This document shows positions 25,459-33,301 of a stretch of DNA of 64,000 bases, piece by piece (within the stretch, counting starts at the first letter, position 1; each line of letters opens with the position of its first letter). A model generated the notes under the pieces. It did no database searches, was not told where the DNA came from, and worked only from the letters and a program-made list of their open reading frames with translations. This DNA is from CAVIQK01 sp963644945. Lineage in GTDB: Bacteria; Bacillota; Clostridia; Christensenellales; DTU072. The position numbers were made by a program, and so were the translations under genes. The stretch spans positions 1-64,000 of the forward strand of contig CAVIQK010000001.1 of NCBI GenBank assembly GCA_963644945.1. Direction: 5' to 3'.

Positions 25459-25487
25459 TTGACACGCATTCATATTTTGTCTATAAT
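25459..25487 (+). promoter_or_regulatory. Consensus promoter of the GGDEF-EAL gene
   Basis: Perfect -35 TTGACA (25459-25464), 17-base spacer, perfect -10 TATAAT (25482-25487). Transcription starts near 25494, which rules out any in-frame start upstream of 25494 for the gene behind it. Confidence 0.8.
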
Positions 25488-25551
25488 ATATTTTATTATA
25501 AGAAATTTTTGCACATGCGTGCATATATATAAAGGGAAAGAAACGGCATTT

Positions 25552-28350
25552 ATGGAAGAACTATTTGCGATAATGGGGCAGTACACAATAGATTTTTGTG
25601 CATGTATATGCTTTTTGATGTTTGTCATTTTTGGTAAAATGACATCCAAAAAGACAAGTATATGGTTTTTATGTGCGACGATTAGCATTTGCCTTTTCAT
25701 CATATTCGAGCCTATCGAAAAATGGCTCGGCGACCTCCCCAGAGATATCCCCAATTTATCTACCGTAGTTATTTGGCGTACAATTTGTTCGGTTGTATGT
25801 TATTCCACAAGACCTGCCGTTGCGTATTTTATCGTATTGGTAGCAATAAGAGAAAGGAAGAAAAAGACGAAGATTATTTTGTCTATTCCGCTTATAGCCA
25901 ATTTCCTCATTTACCTTACAATGTTTTTCTCGGATATTGCCGTAAGTTTAGAAGGCAATTCGTTTGCGAGAGGACCTTTGGGCTGGACGGCTTTCGTGGT
26001 AAGCGGACTTTATTTGGCAATTCTTTTTGTGTTCGGTATCTTACGTTTGAAGAAAGGCGAATATCAAGAATTCTTTATTTGTACGATGATCGTCGTGTTC
26101 TGCATTGTTGCAATAACACTGGAAACTAAATTTATGACCGCAGGATTGCTTCCGACGGCTTGTATCATAGGCGAAGTGTTCTATTACATTATTTTCTTGT
26201 CGACGGCATTTATAAGAGATCCTCTTACCAACGCATACATAAGAATAAGGTTCTATACCGACATCAAGAAAAGAGGGCCTAAATATCTAATCATGTTCGA
26301 TATCAACGAGTTCAAAGCGATCAACGACAAAAGAGGCCATGCAGTGGGCGACAAAATGCTCAGATATTTTGCCGACTCCGCCAAAGAATGTCTTTCTTAT
26401 AGAGCCGAGATATATCGTCTAGGCGGTGACGAATTCGCAATAATTTATAACAGAGCCACCGAAGAAGAAGTCATAGCCCTTCTTGACAAAATCAAAGAAA
26501 AAGCACATGAACTCCCCTACGGTTATTCTTATGGTTATGCCGAATTCCACGACGAGCAGTCCTTCCAAGATGCCTATGCAGTGTCAGACTCTATGCTTTA
26601 TAGGAACAAAGCCGAAAACAAAAAGAAAGTCGTACTCGAAGGCGACCAAATACTAAAAGAAAATGTAATAAAAGACAGCGTTGCATCATATTTGTTCAAT
26701 AAGCACCTCGAAGGTGTCGTAATTGTTGACGTAAAAACTCAACAACTTGTCCCGATAGGAGATGCGTTGACCGGATCTATGGGCAAGTGGATAGACCACG
26801 AAGATCTTTCCTATGAGCATAACTCCGAATTTGTCGTAGGCAGAGTGACCGCAATCGAAAACCCCGATGAATTCCGCAAACGTATTGCCCTAGAAACCGT
26901 TGAAAAACACCTAAATCTTCTTGGTGTCTATACCGTCGAATTCGAAATGAAAGGCGAAAAAGAGAGCAAGTATAAGAGGATGAGTTTCCACTACTACGGC
27001 AAGAAGAAAGAGTATATGATGCTTGCGCTAGAAGATATCACCGAAAGTGTTTCGGGCGAAATAGATCCCCTTACCGGTATATATGACTCGACAGGTTTTC
27101 ACAAGCACGTTACGGAATGGATCCAAAACCACCCCGGCGAAAAATATCGTGTGCAGAGATACAATATCGATAAATTCCGTATAATCAACGGACTTTACGG
27201 CTACTCCGCAGGCGACCAACTCCTAAGAGATTTTGGACAATTTATGAAGAGAAGCGACGATGAAAACTCGTTCTCCGCTCACCTAAATGCCGACCACTTT
27301 GTACGTTTTTGTGTGGCAGATAAATGCCCGCCGGTAGAATATTATGTCGATGAGTGCCATAGAGTATTTGCCGATTACGATTTAGGACTACCCATTACTG
27401 TTCACATGGGTATATATGATTTGTGCGAAGAAGATTGCAACTCCTTCAACATGAATTACAAAGCCCTTCTTGCCCTTCAAGAAGTCAAAGGCAAAGCCAA
27501 CAAAACTTATTCATATTACAAAAAAGGTCTTATGGACGAAGAAATCACACAACAAGAGTTGCTTGCAGATTTTGACAATGCCCTCAAAAACGGTGAATTT
27601 GACGTGTGGTTCCAACCGCAAGTCAATTACAAAACAGGCGAAATTGTTTGTGCCGAAGCCTTGACTCGTTGGCATCACCCGAAGAGAGGATTGCTTACTC
27701 CGGGACAATTTTTACCGATACTCGAACAAAGTGGCAGGATTATCGACATGGACAAAGCAATGATCCAAAAATCTTGCGATTACTTGAAAAAATGGAAGAA
27801 AAAATTCCCTTCTGCCGACATAAGGATTTCCGGCAACTTGTCAAGAAGTTATATTCTAGATCCGTCGCTTCCTCAAATGATAAAAGATCTTGTGGAGAAA
27901 AACGGAATAAATCCCCAAGATATACACTTCGAAATCACCGAAACCGCCTATGTCAAAAATGCCAAAGAGTTCGCTCCGCTCGTACACATGATGAGAGAGC
28001 ATGGACTTATGGTAGAGATGGACGATTTTGGTTCGGAATATTCTTCGCTTAATGCGCTCAAAGACATTGAATTCGACGTAATAAAACTCGATATGAGATT
28101 TTTGTCGGGCGACAGCAAACGTAGCAGAACAATAATAAGATCTATCATCAAGATGATAAAGGATCTCGACATCGAAGTAATTGCCGAAGGTATCGAAACC
28201 AAAGAGCAAGCCGATATGCTACTAAAATGCGGTTGCGAATTGATGCAAGGCTACTATTTCTCAAAACCTATCCCCGCCAAAGAGTATGAAAAAATGCTAA
28301 AAGAAAAATCGGGGGGGGTACCTCAAAAAGATAAAATAGAGAAAAAATAG
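25552..28350 (+). CDS. Membrane-bound GGDEF-GGDEF-EAL cyclic-di-GMP signalling protein
   Basis: 932 residues. About seven membrane helices occupy residues 1-220. A first GGDEF domain (about 222-365) keeps the intact RLGGDEF motif near 290, so it may make c-di-GMP. A PAS-like linker follows, then a second GGDEF domain (about 505-650) whose signature is degraded to NADHF. The EAL domain (about 670-915) keeps AEALTRW, NLS, ITETAY, MDDFGSEYSSL, KLDMRFL and EGIET, consistent with an active phosphodiesterase. The start at 25552 lies after the promoter; an upstream in-frame ATG at 25459 overlaps the -35 box and is rejected. A run of eight G (28311-28318) near the 3' end could slip. Confidence 0.9.
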   Translation: MEELFAIMGQYTIDFCACICFLMFVIFGKMTSKKTSIWFLCATISICLFIIFEPIEKWLGDLPRDIPNLSTVVIWRTICSVVCYSTRPAVAYFIVLVAIRERKKKTKIILSIPLIANFLIYLTMFFSDIAVSLEGNSFARGPLGWTAFVVSGLYLAILFVFGILRLKKGEYQEFFICTMIVVFCIVAITLETKFMTAGLLPTACIIGEVFYYIIFLSTAFIRDPLTNAYIRIRFYTDIKKRGPKYLIMFDINEFKAINDKRGHAVGDKMLRYFADSAKECLSYRAEIYRLGGDEFAIIYNRATEEEVIALLDKIKEKAHELPYGYSYGYAEFHDEQSFQDAYAVSDSMLYRNKAENKKKVVLEGDQILKENVIKDSVASYLFNKHLEGVVIVDVKTQQLVPIGDALTGSMGKWIDHEDLSYEHNSEFVVGRVTAIENPDEFRKRIALETVEKHLNLLGVYTVEFEMKGEKESKYKRMSFHYYGKKKEYMMLALEDITESVSGEIDPLTGIYDSTGFHKHVTEWIQNHPGEKYRVQRYNIDKFRIINGLYGYSAGDQLLRDFGQFMKRSDDENSFSAHLNADHFVRFCVADKCPPVEYYVDECHRVFADYDLGLPITVHMGIYDLCEEDCNSFNMNYKALLALQEVKGKANKTYSYYKKGLMDEEITQQELLADFDNALKNGEFDVWFQPQVNYKTGEIVCAEALTRWHHPKRGLLTPGQFLPILEQSGRIIDMDKAMIQKSCDYLKKWKKKFPSADIRISGNLSRSYILDPSLPQMIKDLVEKNGINPQDIHFEITETAYVKNAKEFAPLVHMMREHGLMVEMDDFGSEYSSLNALKDIEFDVIKLDMRFLSGDSKRSRTIIRSIIKMIKDLDIEVIAEGIETKEQADMLLKCGCELMQGYYFSKPIPAKEYEKMLKEKSGGVPQKDKIEKK

Positions 28351-28368
28351 GAGTTTTAGAATTGCTTG

Positions 28369-28397
28369 AAAGTCTGCCAAAAGCAGACTTTTATTTT
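28369..28397 (+). terminator. Terminator after the GGDEF-EAL gene
   Basis: Perfect 9-base stem AAAGTCTGC/GCAGACTTT with loop CAAAA followed by TATTTT. It overlaps the last bases of the convergent permease gene. Confidence 0.7.
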
Positions 28398-29727
28398 AGA
28401 AAAGCATCGAAATATACAGTCCGCCGATCGCTGCAAAAAGAGTAGGGACGGCTACACATACTCCGTATTTGATAAACTCTACAAAAGAGAATTTTACATC
28501 TAGGTCACGAAGTAGTCCTGTAAACATTATGCCGGCAAGCGCTCCTATAGGTGTAAGGAATGCCCCGATATTAGATCCTATCACCGATGCATACATAGAT
28601 GCCGGTGATCCGGTGGCGGTCAGTACCGAATAAAGCACACTCATCGGAATATTGTTGATAAGGTTGGAAACAACGGTTGACGATACACCATAGACAAGTA
28701 TGTCGTATTTAGGATCTATTTTTGAGAGAGCGTCGATTATATAGTCGGTCACACCGTTTTCTTTTAGAGACAGCACCAAGACGAACATCGAAAGCACGAA
28801 AGGTGCAAGTTGATAGGGAAGTCTAGAAAAAGTCCTAGACAATTCTAGCGGTCTATCGTGAGATTTTAGGGCAAAAATGAGCGCCCCACACACGAGAACA
28901 AGCATCGACACGACGGCAACCGCCCACATTTCTATGCCAATATAGTCGGAAATCACGAGCATCACAAGACTTAAAAACAAGATGACCAAAGTGAATCCGG
29001 CAAGGAAAGGCTTTTCTATTTTTACGGTAGCGAAATCATCCGTAGAAATAGGCTCTTTTAGTTTTTTTGAAAAGATTATGTATAAGACCGCAAGTGCCGT
29101 AAATCCTGCAAATAAAGAAGGAATTGCCATTATTTTGAAATAACCGAAAAATGTCGTTCCGTAAGTTTCCGCAAGGTAAATGTTTGTAGGGTTGCCTATC
29201 ACGAAAATCATAGAAAAAGTGTTGGCTGCCACGAACTCCGATACTATATAAGGAATAGGAGAAATTTTAGCGTTCTTACAAAAATAACAAATAAACGGTG
29301 TAAAAGTTAGTATTATAACATCGTTTGACGTAAAAATTGTAAGTAGCGACACCATCGCAAAAAGTAGAAAGAAAAGTTTTGTTTGACTCTTGCTAGCAAG
29401 CGCCACCGATTTTGACGCAACATATCTAAAAACTCCGGTTTCATCCAAAAAGACCGATATCGAAGTCATGCCGTAAAAAAGGAGTATTATTTTTATAGGG
29501 TTGACCGAGGTTCTGCCTTCTAACATCGAGAACATATCATTGGTGAGTCCCGACCATACCTTTTCTATGGAAATTGTCCCGATAGCAACCGAAAGGATGG
29601 CAGCAATTAGAGGGAATAACCAAAAAATCGAGAATTTTCGATTTCTAATACTGACTTCCGGAACAAAAATCACAGAAGTTATTGTGCCTATTACGGCAAC
29701 GGCTGACAATATAATAGAAGGTACCAT
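28396..29727 (-). CDS. ArsB/NhaD-superfamily anion or cation permease
   Basis: A 443-residue membrane protein with about 11-12 helices of the ion-transporter superfamily (SLC13/ArsB/NhaD). Visible family features are SISVFLDETGVFRYVASKS, VSLLTIFTSNDVIILTFTPF and IGNPTNIYLAETYGTTF in the first repeat, and VVSNLINNIPMSVLY in the second. Substrate could be arsenite, dicarboxylate or Na+/H+; no arsenic genes are nearby, so I do not assign ArsB. It converges on the GGDEF-EAL gene. Confidence 0.8.
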   Translation of the reverse strand: MVPSIILSAVAVIGTITSVIFVPEVSIRNRKFSIFWLFPLIAAILSVAIGTISIEKVWSGLTNDMFSMLEGRTSVNPIKIILLFYGMTSISVFLDETGVFRYVASKSVALASKSQTKLFFLLFAMVSLLTIFTSNDVIILTFTPFICYFCKNAKISPIPYIVSEFVAANTFSMIFVIGNPTNIYLAETYGTTFFGYFKIMAIPSLFAGFTALAVLYIIFSKKLKEPISTDDFATVKIEKPFLAGFTLVILFLSLVMLVISDYIGIEMWAVAVVSMLVLVCGALIFALKSHDRPLELSRTFSRLPYQLAPFVLSMFVLVLSLKENGVTDYIIDALSKIDPKYDILVYGVSSTVVSNLINNIPMSVLYSVLTATGSPASMYASVIGSNIGAFLTPIGALAGIMFTGLLRDLDVKFSFVEFIKYGVCVAVPTLFAAIGGLYISMLF

Positions 29728-29799
29728 TTTTCTTTGCGGTTTTTAATTATATAGACGAGGACAAAAAAACACAACAAAAAAGACCTTAAAAGTAAAAAT

Positions 29800-29827
29800 T
29801 TGACAATCTTGTCTTATGGTATATAAT
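29800..29827 (+). promoter_or_regulatory. Promoter of the small membrane protein gene
   Basis: TTGACA (29800-29805), 16-base spacer, TATAAT (29822-29827), 42 bases ahead of the ATG at 29870. Confidence 0.7.
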
Positions 29828-29869
29828 ATATAAATATAAGAAACCTTATTAATAAAAAGGAAGAATAGG

Positions 29870-30247
29870 ATGCGTAAAGCAAGATTTGTTATAGGAATAA
29901 TTTTCTTTATTATTGCCGTTGTCGCTTTTGTGTTAGGCACAATAATGTTTGTAGATTCGCTAAAAAGCCTAAACGTAGAGGAAAACGATGCGAGTGTCAT
30001 TGCTCTAATTATTACGTTGCCGTTCACTTTAATCGCTTATGCCGCCGAACTTTTGGCAGTGATAGTCGCAATAATTTTGTTCTGTCCGTATAGAAAAGAC
30101 TATGAAGAAGAAGGTGTTAGAAAGGCAAGCATCATAATGACCGTCATTTGCATTGTGATGATTGTTGCAAGCATCGCTGCCATCGCATGCCTTTTCATAG
30201 GCGGAAGTAGCGGAAACACCGAAGACGTACAAAAACTATTAAGATAA
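29870..30247 (+). CDS. Small membrane protein of unknown function
   Basis: 125 residues with three hydrophobic stretches (about 6-30, 42-70 and 86-110) separated by short charged loops; the ends are basic then polar. No family recognised. It has its own promoter, a ribosome binding site (AAAAGGAAGAATAGG) and its own terminator, so it is a monocistronic gene rather than a chance frame. Confidence 0.7.
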   Translation: MRKARFVIGIIFFIIAVVAFVLGTIMFVDSLKSLNVEENDASVIALIITLPFTLIAYAAELLAVIVAIILFCPYRKDYEEEGVRKASIIMTVICIVMIVASIAAIACLFIGGSSGNTEDVQKLLR

Positions 30248-30281
30248 AACACGATTTTCAATAAAATAATCTAAAATTGAG

Positions 30282-30317
30282 AGAATTGAAACCAAAAGTT
30301 TCAATTTTCTTTTTTAT
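30282..30317 (+). terminator. Terminator after the small membrane protein gene
   Basis: AATTGAAAC/GTTTCAATT stem with loop CAAAA, followed by TTCTTTTTT. Confidence 0.7.
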
Positions 30318-30326
30318 TTGACATAG

Positions 30327-30355
30327 TTGCCAAAAGCCTCGAAGTGTTATATTAT
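30327..30355 (+). promoter_or_regulatory. Promoter of the first LysR gene
   Basis: TTGCCA (30327-30332), 17-base spacer, TATTAT (30350-30355), 25 bases ahead of the chosen ATG. A TTGACA at 30318-30323 is spaced too far from this -10. Confidence 0.5.
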
Positions 30356-30379
30356 TTTATATATAGAGAGGTCGCCAAC

Positions 30380-31309
30380 ATGAATATTCTTTATCTAAAA
30401 TATGCAGTCGAAATAGCCAAAGCCGGTTCGATAAACAAGGCGGCAGAAGCCTTATATGTTGCTCAACCCAATTTGTCAAGAGCCATAAAAGAATTAGAAA
30501 AGGACTTGGGAGTAGTTATTTTTGAAAGAAACGCCAAGGGCATGACTCTCACGAAAGACGGCGAACTTTTGATTCAATACGGCAAAAGAATATTAAAAGA
30601 AATCGACGAAGTCGAAAATGTTTTCAAGGCAGGAGATGCCCTTCGTCAAAGGTTTTCGTTGTCGTCCCCTCGTGCTTCCTATATAGGCGAAGCCTTTTCC
30701 CAATTTACAACCGACATTTCGGGCATAGAAAACACCGAAATGCTTTATAAAGAAACCGATTCTTTCGAAACAATAAAAAATGTTTGTGAGGGCGGTTATA
30801 ATCTCGGTATAGTAAGATATGCCGAGTCGTTTGACAGATTTTATAAACAAACTTTTGAAGAAAAAAATCTTTGTTACGAACTTGTCAACGAATTTAGATA
30901 TTCCGTTTTGGCTAGCGAAAAGAGCGAAATTTCAAAGAAAAACAGCCTAAAACTTGCCGATTTAGATAATTTGGTAGAAATAACCCATGTCGATCTCTAT
31001 GTCCCGTCCCTTCCTTTTGCAGCGGTCAAAAAACAGGAGATTTCCGACAATATCAAGAAAAAGATATACGTTTTTGAAAGAGCCAGTCAATTTGAAATTT
31101 TATCCAAAAATCCGTCCGCATTTATGTGGGTAAGTTCGGTTCCCGAAGAAACTCTAAAAAGATATGGACTTGTAGAAAAAACTTGTCAAGAAAACAACAA
31201 AAAATATAAAGATATTCTGATTTATCGCAAAGATTACCACCTCACAGACTTTGACAAAGCCTTCATAACCAGACTTTGTGAGGTCCGCAGAAAGACCTTT
31301 GTAAAGTGA
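30380..31309 (+). CDS. LysR-family transcriptional regulator
   Basis: 309 residues with an N-terminal winged helix-turn-helix (about 3-60, AGSINKAAEALYVAQPNLSR) and a C-terminal effector-binding domain. The start at 30380 gives the usual MNILYLKYAVEIA beginning and follows GAGAGGTCGCC; a longer in-frame start at 30344 lies inside the promoter. Co-oriented with rex 114 bases downstream but with a separate promoter. Effector unknown; it could control the succinate/hydrogenase cluster. Confidence 0.85.
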   Translation: MNILYLKYAVEIAKAGSINKAAEALYVAQPNLSRAIKELEKDLGVVIFERNAKGMTLTKDGELLIQYGKRILKEIDEVENVFKAGDALRQRFSLSSPRASYIGEAFSQFTTDISGIENTEMLYKETDSFETIKNVCEGGYNLGIVRYAESFDRFYKQTFEEKNLCYELVNEFRYSVLASEKSEISKKNSLKLADLDNLVEITHVDLYVPSLPFAAVKKQEISDNIKKKIYVFERASQFEILSKNPSAFMWVSSVPEETLKRYGLVEKTCQENNKKYKDILIYRKDYHLTDFDKAFITRLCEVRRKTFVK

Positions 31310-31358
31310 TATATAAAAATTGATATAACAAATATAAAAAATAAGTATTATATATTAA

Positions 31359-31396
31359 TTGCAAGTCAAAAAGATAATTGATAAAATTATATCGAT
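31359..31396 (+). promoter_or_regulatory. rex promoter with a possible Rex operator
   Basis: -35 TTGCAA (31359-31364), 17-base spacer, -10 TAAAAT (31382-31387). The imperfect inverted repeat TTGATA-AAATTA-TATCGA (31379-31396) overlaps the -10 and loosely resembles a Rex operator, which would give autoregulation by NADH/NAD+ ratio. The match is partial. Confidence 0.5.
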
Positions 31397-31423
31397 AAAA
31401 AAGGAACGATTGAGGAGAACGAA

Positions 31424-32032
31424 ATGGATATCCCAAAATCAGTCATCGCAAGACTCCCTTTGTATCTTCATTATTTGAGATCGGCAGATGCGAGAGATCG
31501 TGTCACCATATCTTCGTCCGCCATAGCGAAAGCCGTAAGGCTTGGCGAAGTTCAAGTAAGGAAGGATCTTGCAATGGTATCGGGAGAAGGAAAACCCAAA
31601 ATCGGTTACGTCACGGAGGAACTTACTCGTAGCATAATGGAAGTTCTCGGATGCGTGACGGAGAAGAAAGCGGTAATTGTCGGTGCGGGGCATTTAGGTT
31701 CTGCACTTTTGGTGTATAAAGGATTTTTAGAATACAATCTCAAAATAGTTGCGGCGTTTGACAGAGACGATCGCAAAGTCGGCACTATGGTTTACGGAAA
31801 ACCCATAAAAGGAATAGACGAACTTTCCGATTTTGTAAAAGCCGAAAACATTTTGATAGGGATAATAACCGTCCCCGAACAAGAGGCACAAAATATTTGC
31901 GACCGTCTAGTGGGGGCAGGGATCAACACAATATGGAGTTTTGCGCCGATAAGGCTCGAAGTTCCCGAACATGTAAAACTAAAAGAGGAAAATATGGCGG
32001 CATCTTTGTCCGCCCTAGCAGCGAGTATATAA
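31424..32032 (+). CDS. rex: Redox-sensing transcriptional repressor Rex
   Basis: Rex senses the NADH/NAD+ ratio and represses fermentation and electron-transfer genes when NAD+ is high. The 202-residue protein has the N-terminal winged helix (SVIARLPLYLHYLRSAD, then VRKDLAMVSGEGKP) and the Rossmann domain with VIVGAGHLGSALL near 83-95. GAGGAGAACGAA precedes the ATG. It heads the 20-kb plus-strand redox cluster, whose genes are classic Rex targets in Firmicutes (lactate/malate dehydrogenase, hydrogenase, fumarate metabolism). Confidence 0.96.
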   Translation: MDIPKSVIARLPLYLHYLRSADARDRVTISSSAIAKAVRLGEVQVRKDLAMVSGEGKPKIGYVTEELTRSIMEVLGCVTEKKAVIVGAGHLGSALLVYKGFLEYNLKIVAAFDRDDRKVGTMVYGKPIKGIDELSDFVKAENILIGIITVPEQEAQNICDRLVGAGINTIWSFAPIRLEVPEHVKLKEENMAASLSALAASI

Positions 32033-32034
32033 TT

Positions 32035-32784
32035 ATGAATGCAGATAGAATTATTGGTGTAAGAAACGATAAAACAGTGTTGAAAGACGGCGAAGACTGC
32101 ATAAAAGTTTTCAATGTCGGTTGTTCCGGAGCAGACGTTATCAACGAAGCCCTCAATCAAGCAAGAGCAAGGGAAGTAGGCATCAATGCCCCGATTATCA
32201 AAAGTGTCGAAAACGACGGAGAACATTGGAAAATAACTTACGAATATGTAGAAGGCAAGACTCTAGACCGAGTTATTGCCGAAAACCCCGAGAAAAAAGA
32301 CGAATATTTAGAATTACTCGTTGATCTTCAAATAGGCATTTTGTCCAACAATTGCCCCCAACTTTCGAGACTTAGAGAAAAACTCAATTACAATATAAGC
32401 GAGTCCGAACTAGAAGCGACCGTAAGATACGATCTTATCAAAAAGTTGTGGGACATGCCGAGAAGCACAAAACTTTGTCACGGAGATTTCAACCCTACCA
32501 ACATTATAATCAAAGAGGACGGGACGCCCTACATAATCGACTGGGCGCAAGCATCAAGAGGCAATGCCTCCGCAGACGTCGCAAGGACTTATATATATTT
32601 CTTGTTGGAGGGCGACAAAGAGTTTGCCGACAAATATGCCGAATTATATTGCAAGAAGACCGGCACGTCTATCGATTATGTTTTGACATGGGTGCCGATA
32701 GTTGCGGGATCTTTGGTAAAAGATGCCAACGAGCGTGAAAAAGATTTTTTAATTTCTGTGGCCAACACCCCGGAATATAAATAA
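32035..32784 (+). CDS. Aminoglycoside/choline phosphotransferase-like (APH) protein
   Basis: 249 residues with the APH/protein-kinase-like fold: the catalytic loop LCHGDFNPTNIII near 148-160 and metal-binding IIDWAQA near 170. Members phosphorylate small molecules such as choline, hydroxylated sugars, homoserine or antibiotics; the substrate here is unknown. It begins two bases after the rex stop. An in-frame start inside rex is rejected because the protein N-terminus fits from 32035. Confidence 0.72.
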   Translation: MNADRIIGVRNDKTVLKDGEDCIKVFNVGCSGADVINEALNQARAREVGINAPIIKSVENDGEHWKITYEYVEGKTLDRVIAENPEKKDEYLELLVDLQIGILSNNCPQLSRLREKLNYNISESELEATVRYDLIKKLWDMPRSTKLCHGDFNPTNIIIKEDGTPYIIDWAQASRGNASADVARTYIYFLLEGDKEFADKYAELYCKKTGTSIDYVLTWVPIVAGSLVKDANEREKDFLISVANTPEYK

Positions 32785-32798
32785 TAAGGAGAACAAAA

Positions 32799-33041
32799 AT
32801 GGTAAAATTGACGGTTTGTATAGGAAGTTCTTGCCACATAAAAGGTTCAAGACAAGTGGTAGAACAATTACAAAATTTAGTGGCAGAAAAAGGTTTGAAG
32901 GACAAAGTCGAACTTACCGGTACGTTTTGCATGGGCACTTGTCAACAAGGCGTGTGCGTAACAGTTGATGACCAATTGTTTTCGGTAAGCCCCGAAACGA
33001 CCAAAGAGTTTTTTGAAACCAACGTAATGTCCAGAATATAA
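32799..33041 (+). CDS. Thioredoxin-like [2Fe-2S] ferredoxin, copy 1
   Basis: An 80-residue NuoE/HydA-gamma-like thioredoxin-fold ferredoxin. Cys7, Cys12, Cys44 and Cys48 give the CX4C...CX3C [2Fe-2S] pattern. Such proteins pass electrons between NADH-linked flavoproteins and hydrogenases; here it stands alone without a NuoF partner in the window. AAGGAGAACAAAA precedes the ATG. A paralogue with identical Cys spacing follows two bases later. Confidence 0.82.
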   Translation: MVKLTVCIGSSCHIKGSRQVVEQLQNLVAEKGLKDKVELTGTFCMGTCQQGVCVTVDDQLFSVSPETTKEFFETNVMSRI

Positions 33042-33043
33042 CA

Positions 33044-33301
33044 ATGGTTGTCATTAAAGTTTGCGTGGGGAGTTCTTGTCACATAAAAGGCGCCCCCGGA
33101 GTAGTAGATCTTCTTGAAAAATACATTGACGACAACGGCATAAGAGACGAAGTCGAATTGACCGGAAGTTTTTGTGCGGGAAAATGCAACAGAAACGGTG
33201 TCACTATCACTGTTGACGACGATGTATATACAGGAATAACCAAGGAATCTTTTGGAGAATTCTTCAAAGAAAATATATTGAAAAGAGTAAAAGAATCATG
33301 A
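33044..33301 (+). CDS. Thioredoxin-like [2Fe-2S] ferredoxin, copy 2
   Basis: An 85-residue paralogue of the preceding gene, with Cys7, Cys12, Cys44 and Cys48 at identical positions and shared SSCHIKG and VELTG segments, so a tandem duplication. It overlaps the dehydrogenase gene by four bases (ATGA), which suggests translational coupling. Likely an electron carrier for the hydrogenases; the exact partner is unknown. Confidence 0.82.
   Translation: MVVIKVCVGSSCHIKGAPGVVDLLEKYIDDNGIRDEVELTGSFCAGKCNRNGVTITVDDDVYTGITKESFGEFFKENILKRVKES

Noticed and set aside
25459..25551. In-frame upstream start for the GGDEF-EAL gene
   Set aside because: It begins at the -35 box of a perfect promoter (TTGACA-17-TATAAT), so it cannot be in the transcript; the ATG at 25552 fits the family N-terminus.
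28396..29727. Arsenite efflux pump ArsB
   Set aside because: Only superfamily-level features are visible and no arsR, arsA or arsC is nearby.
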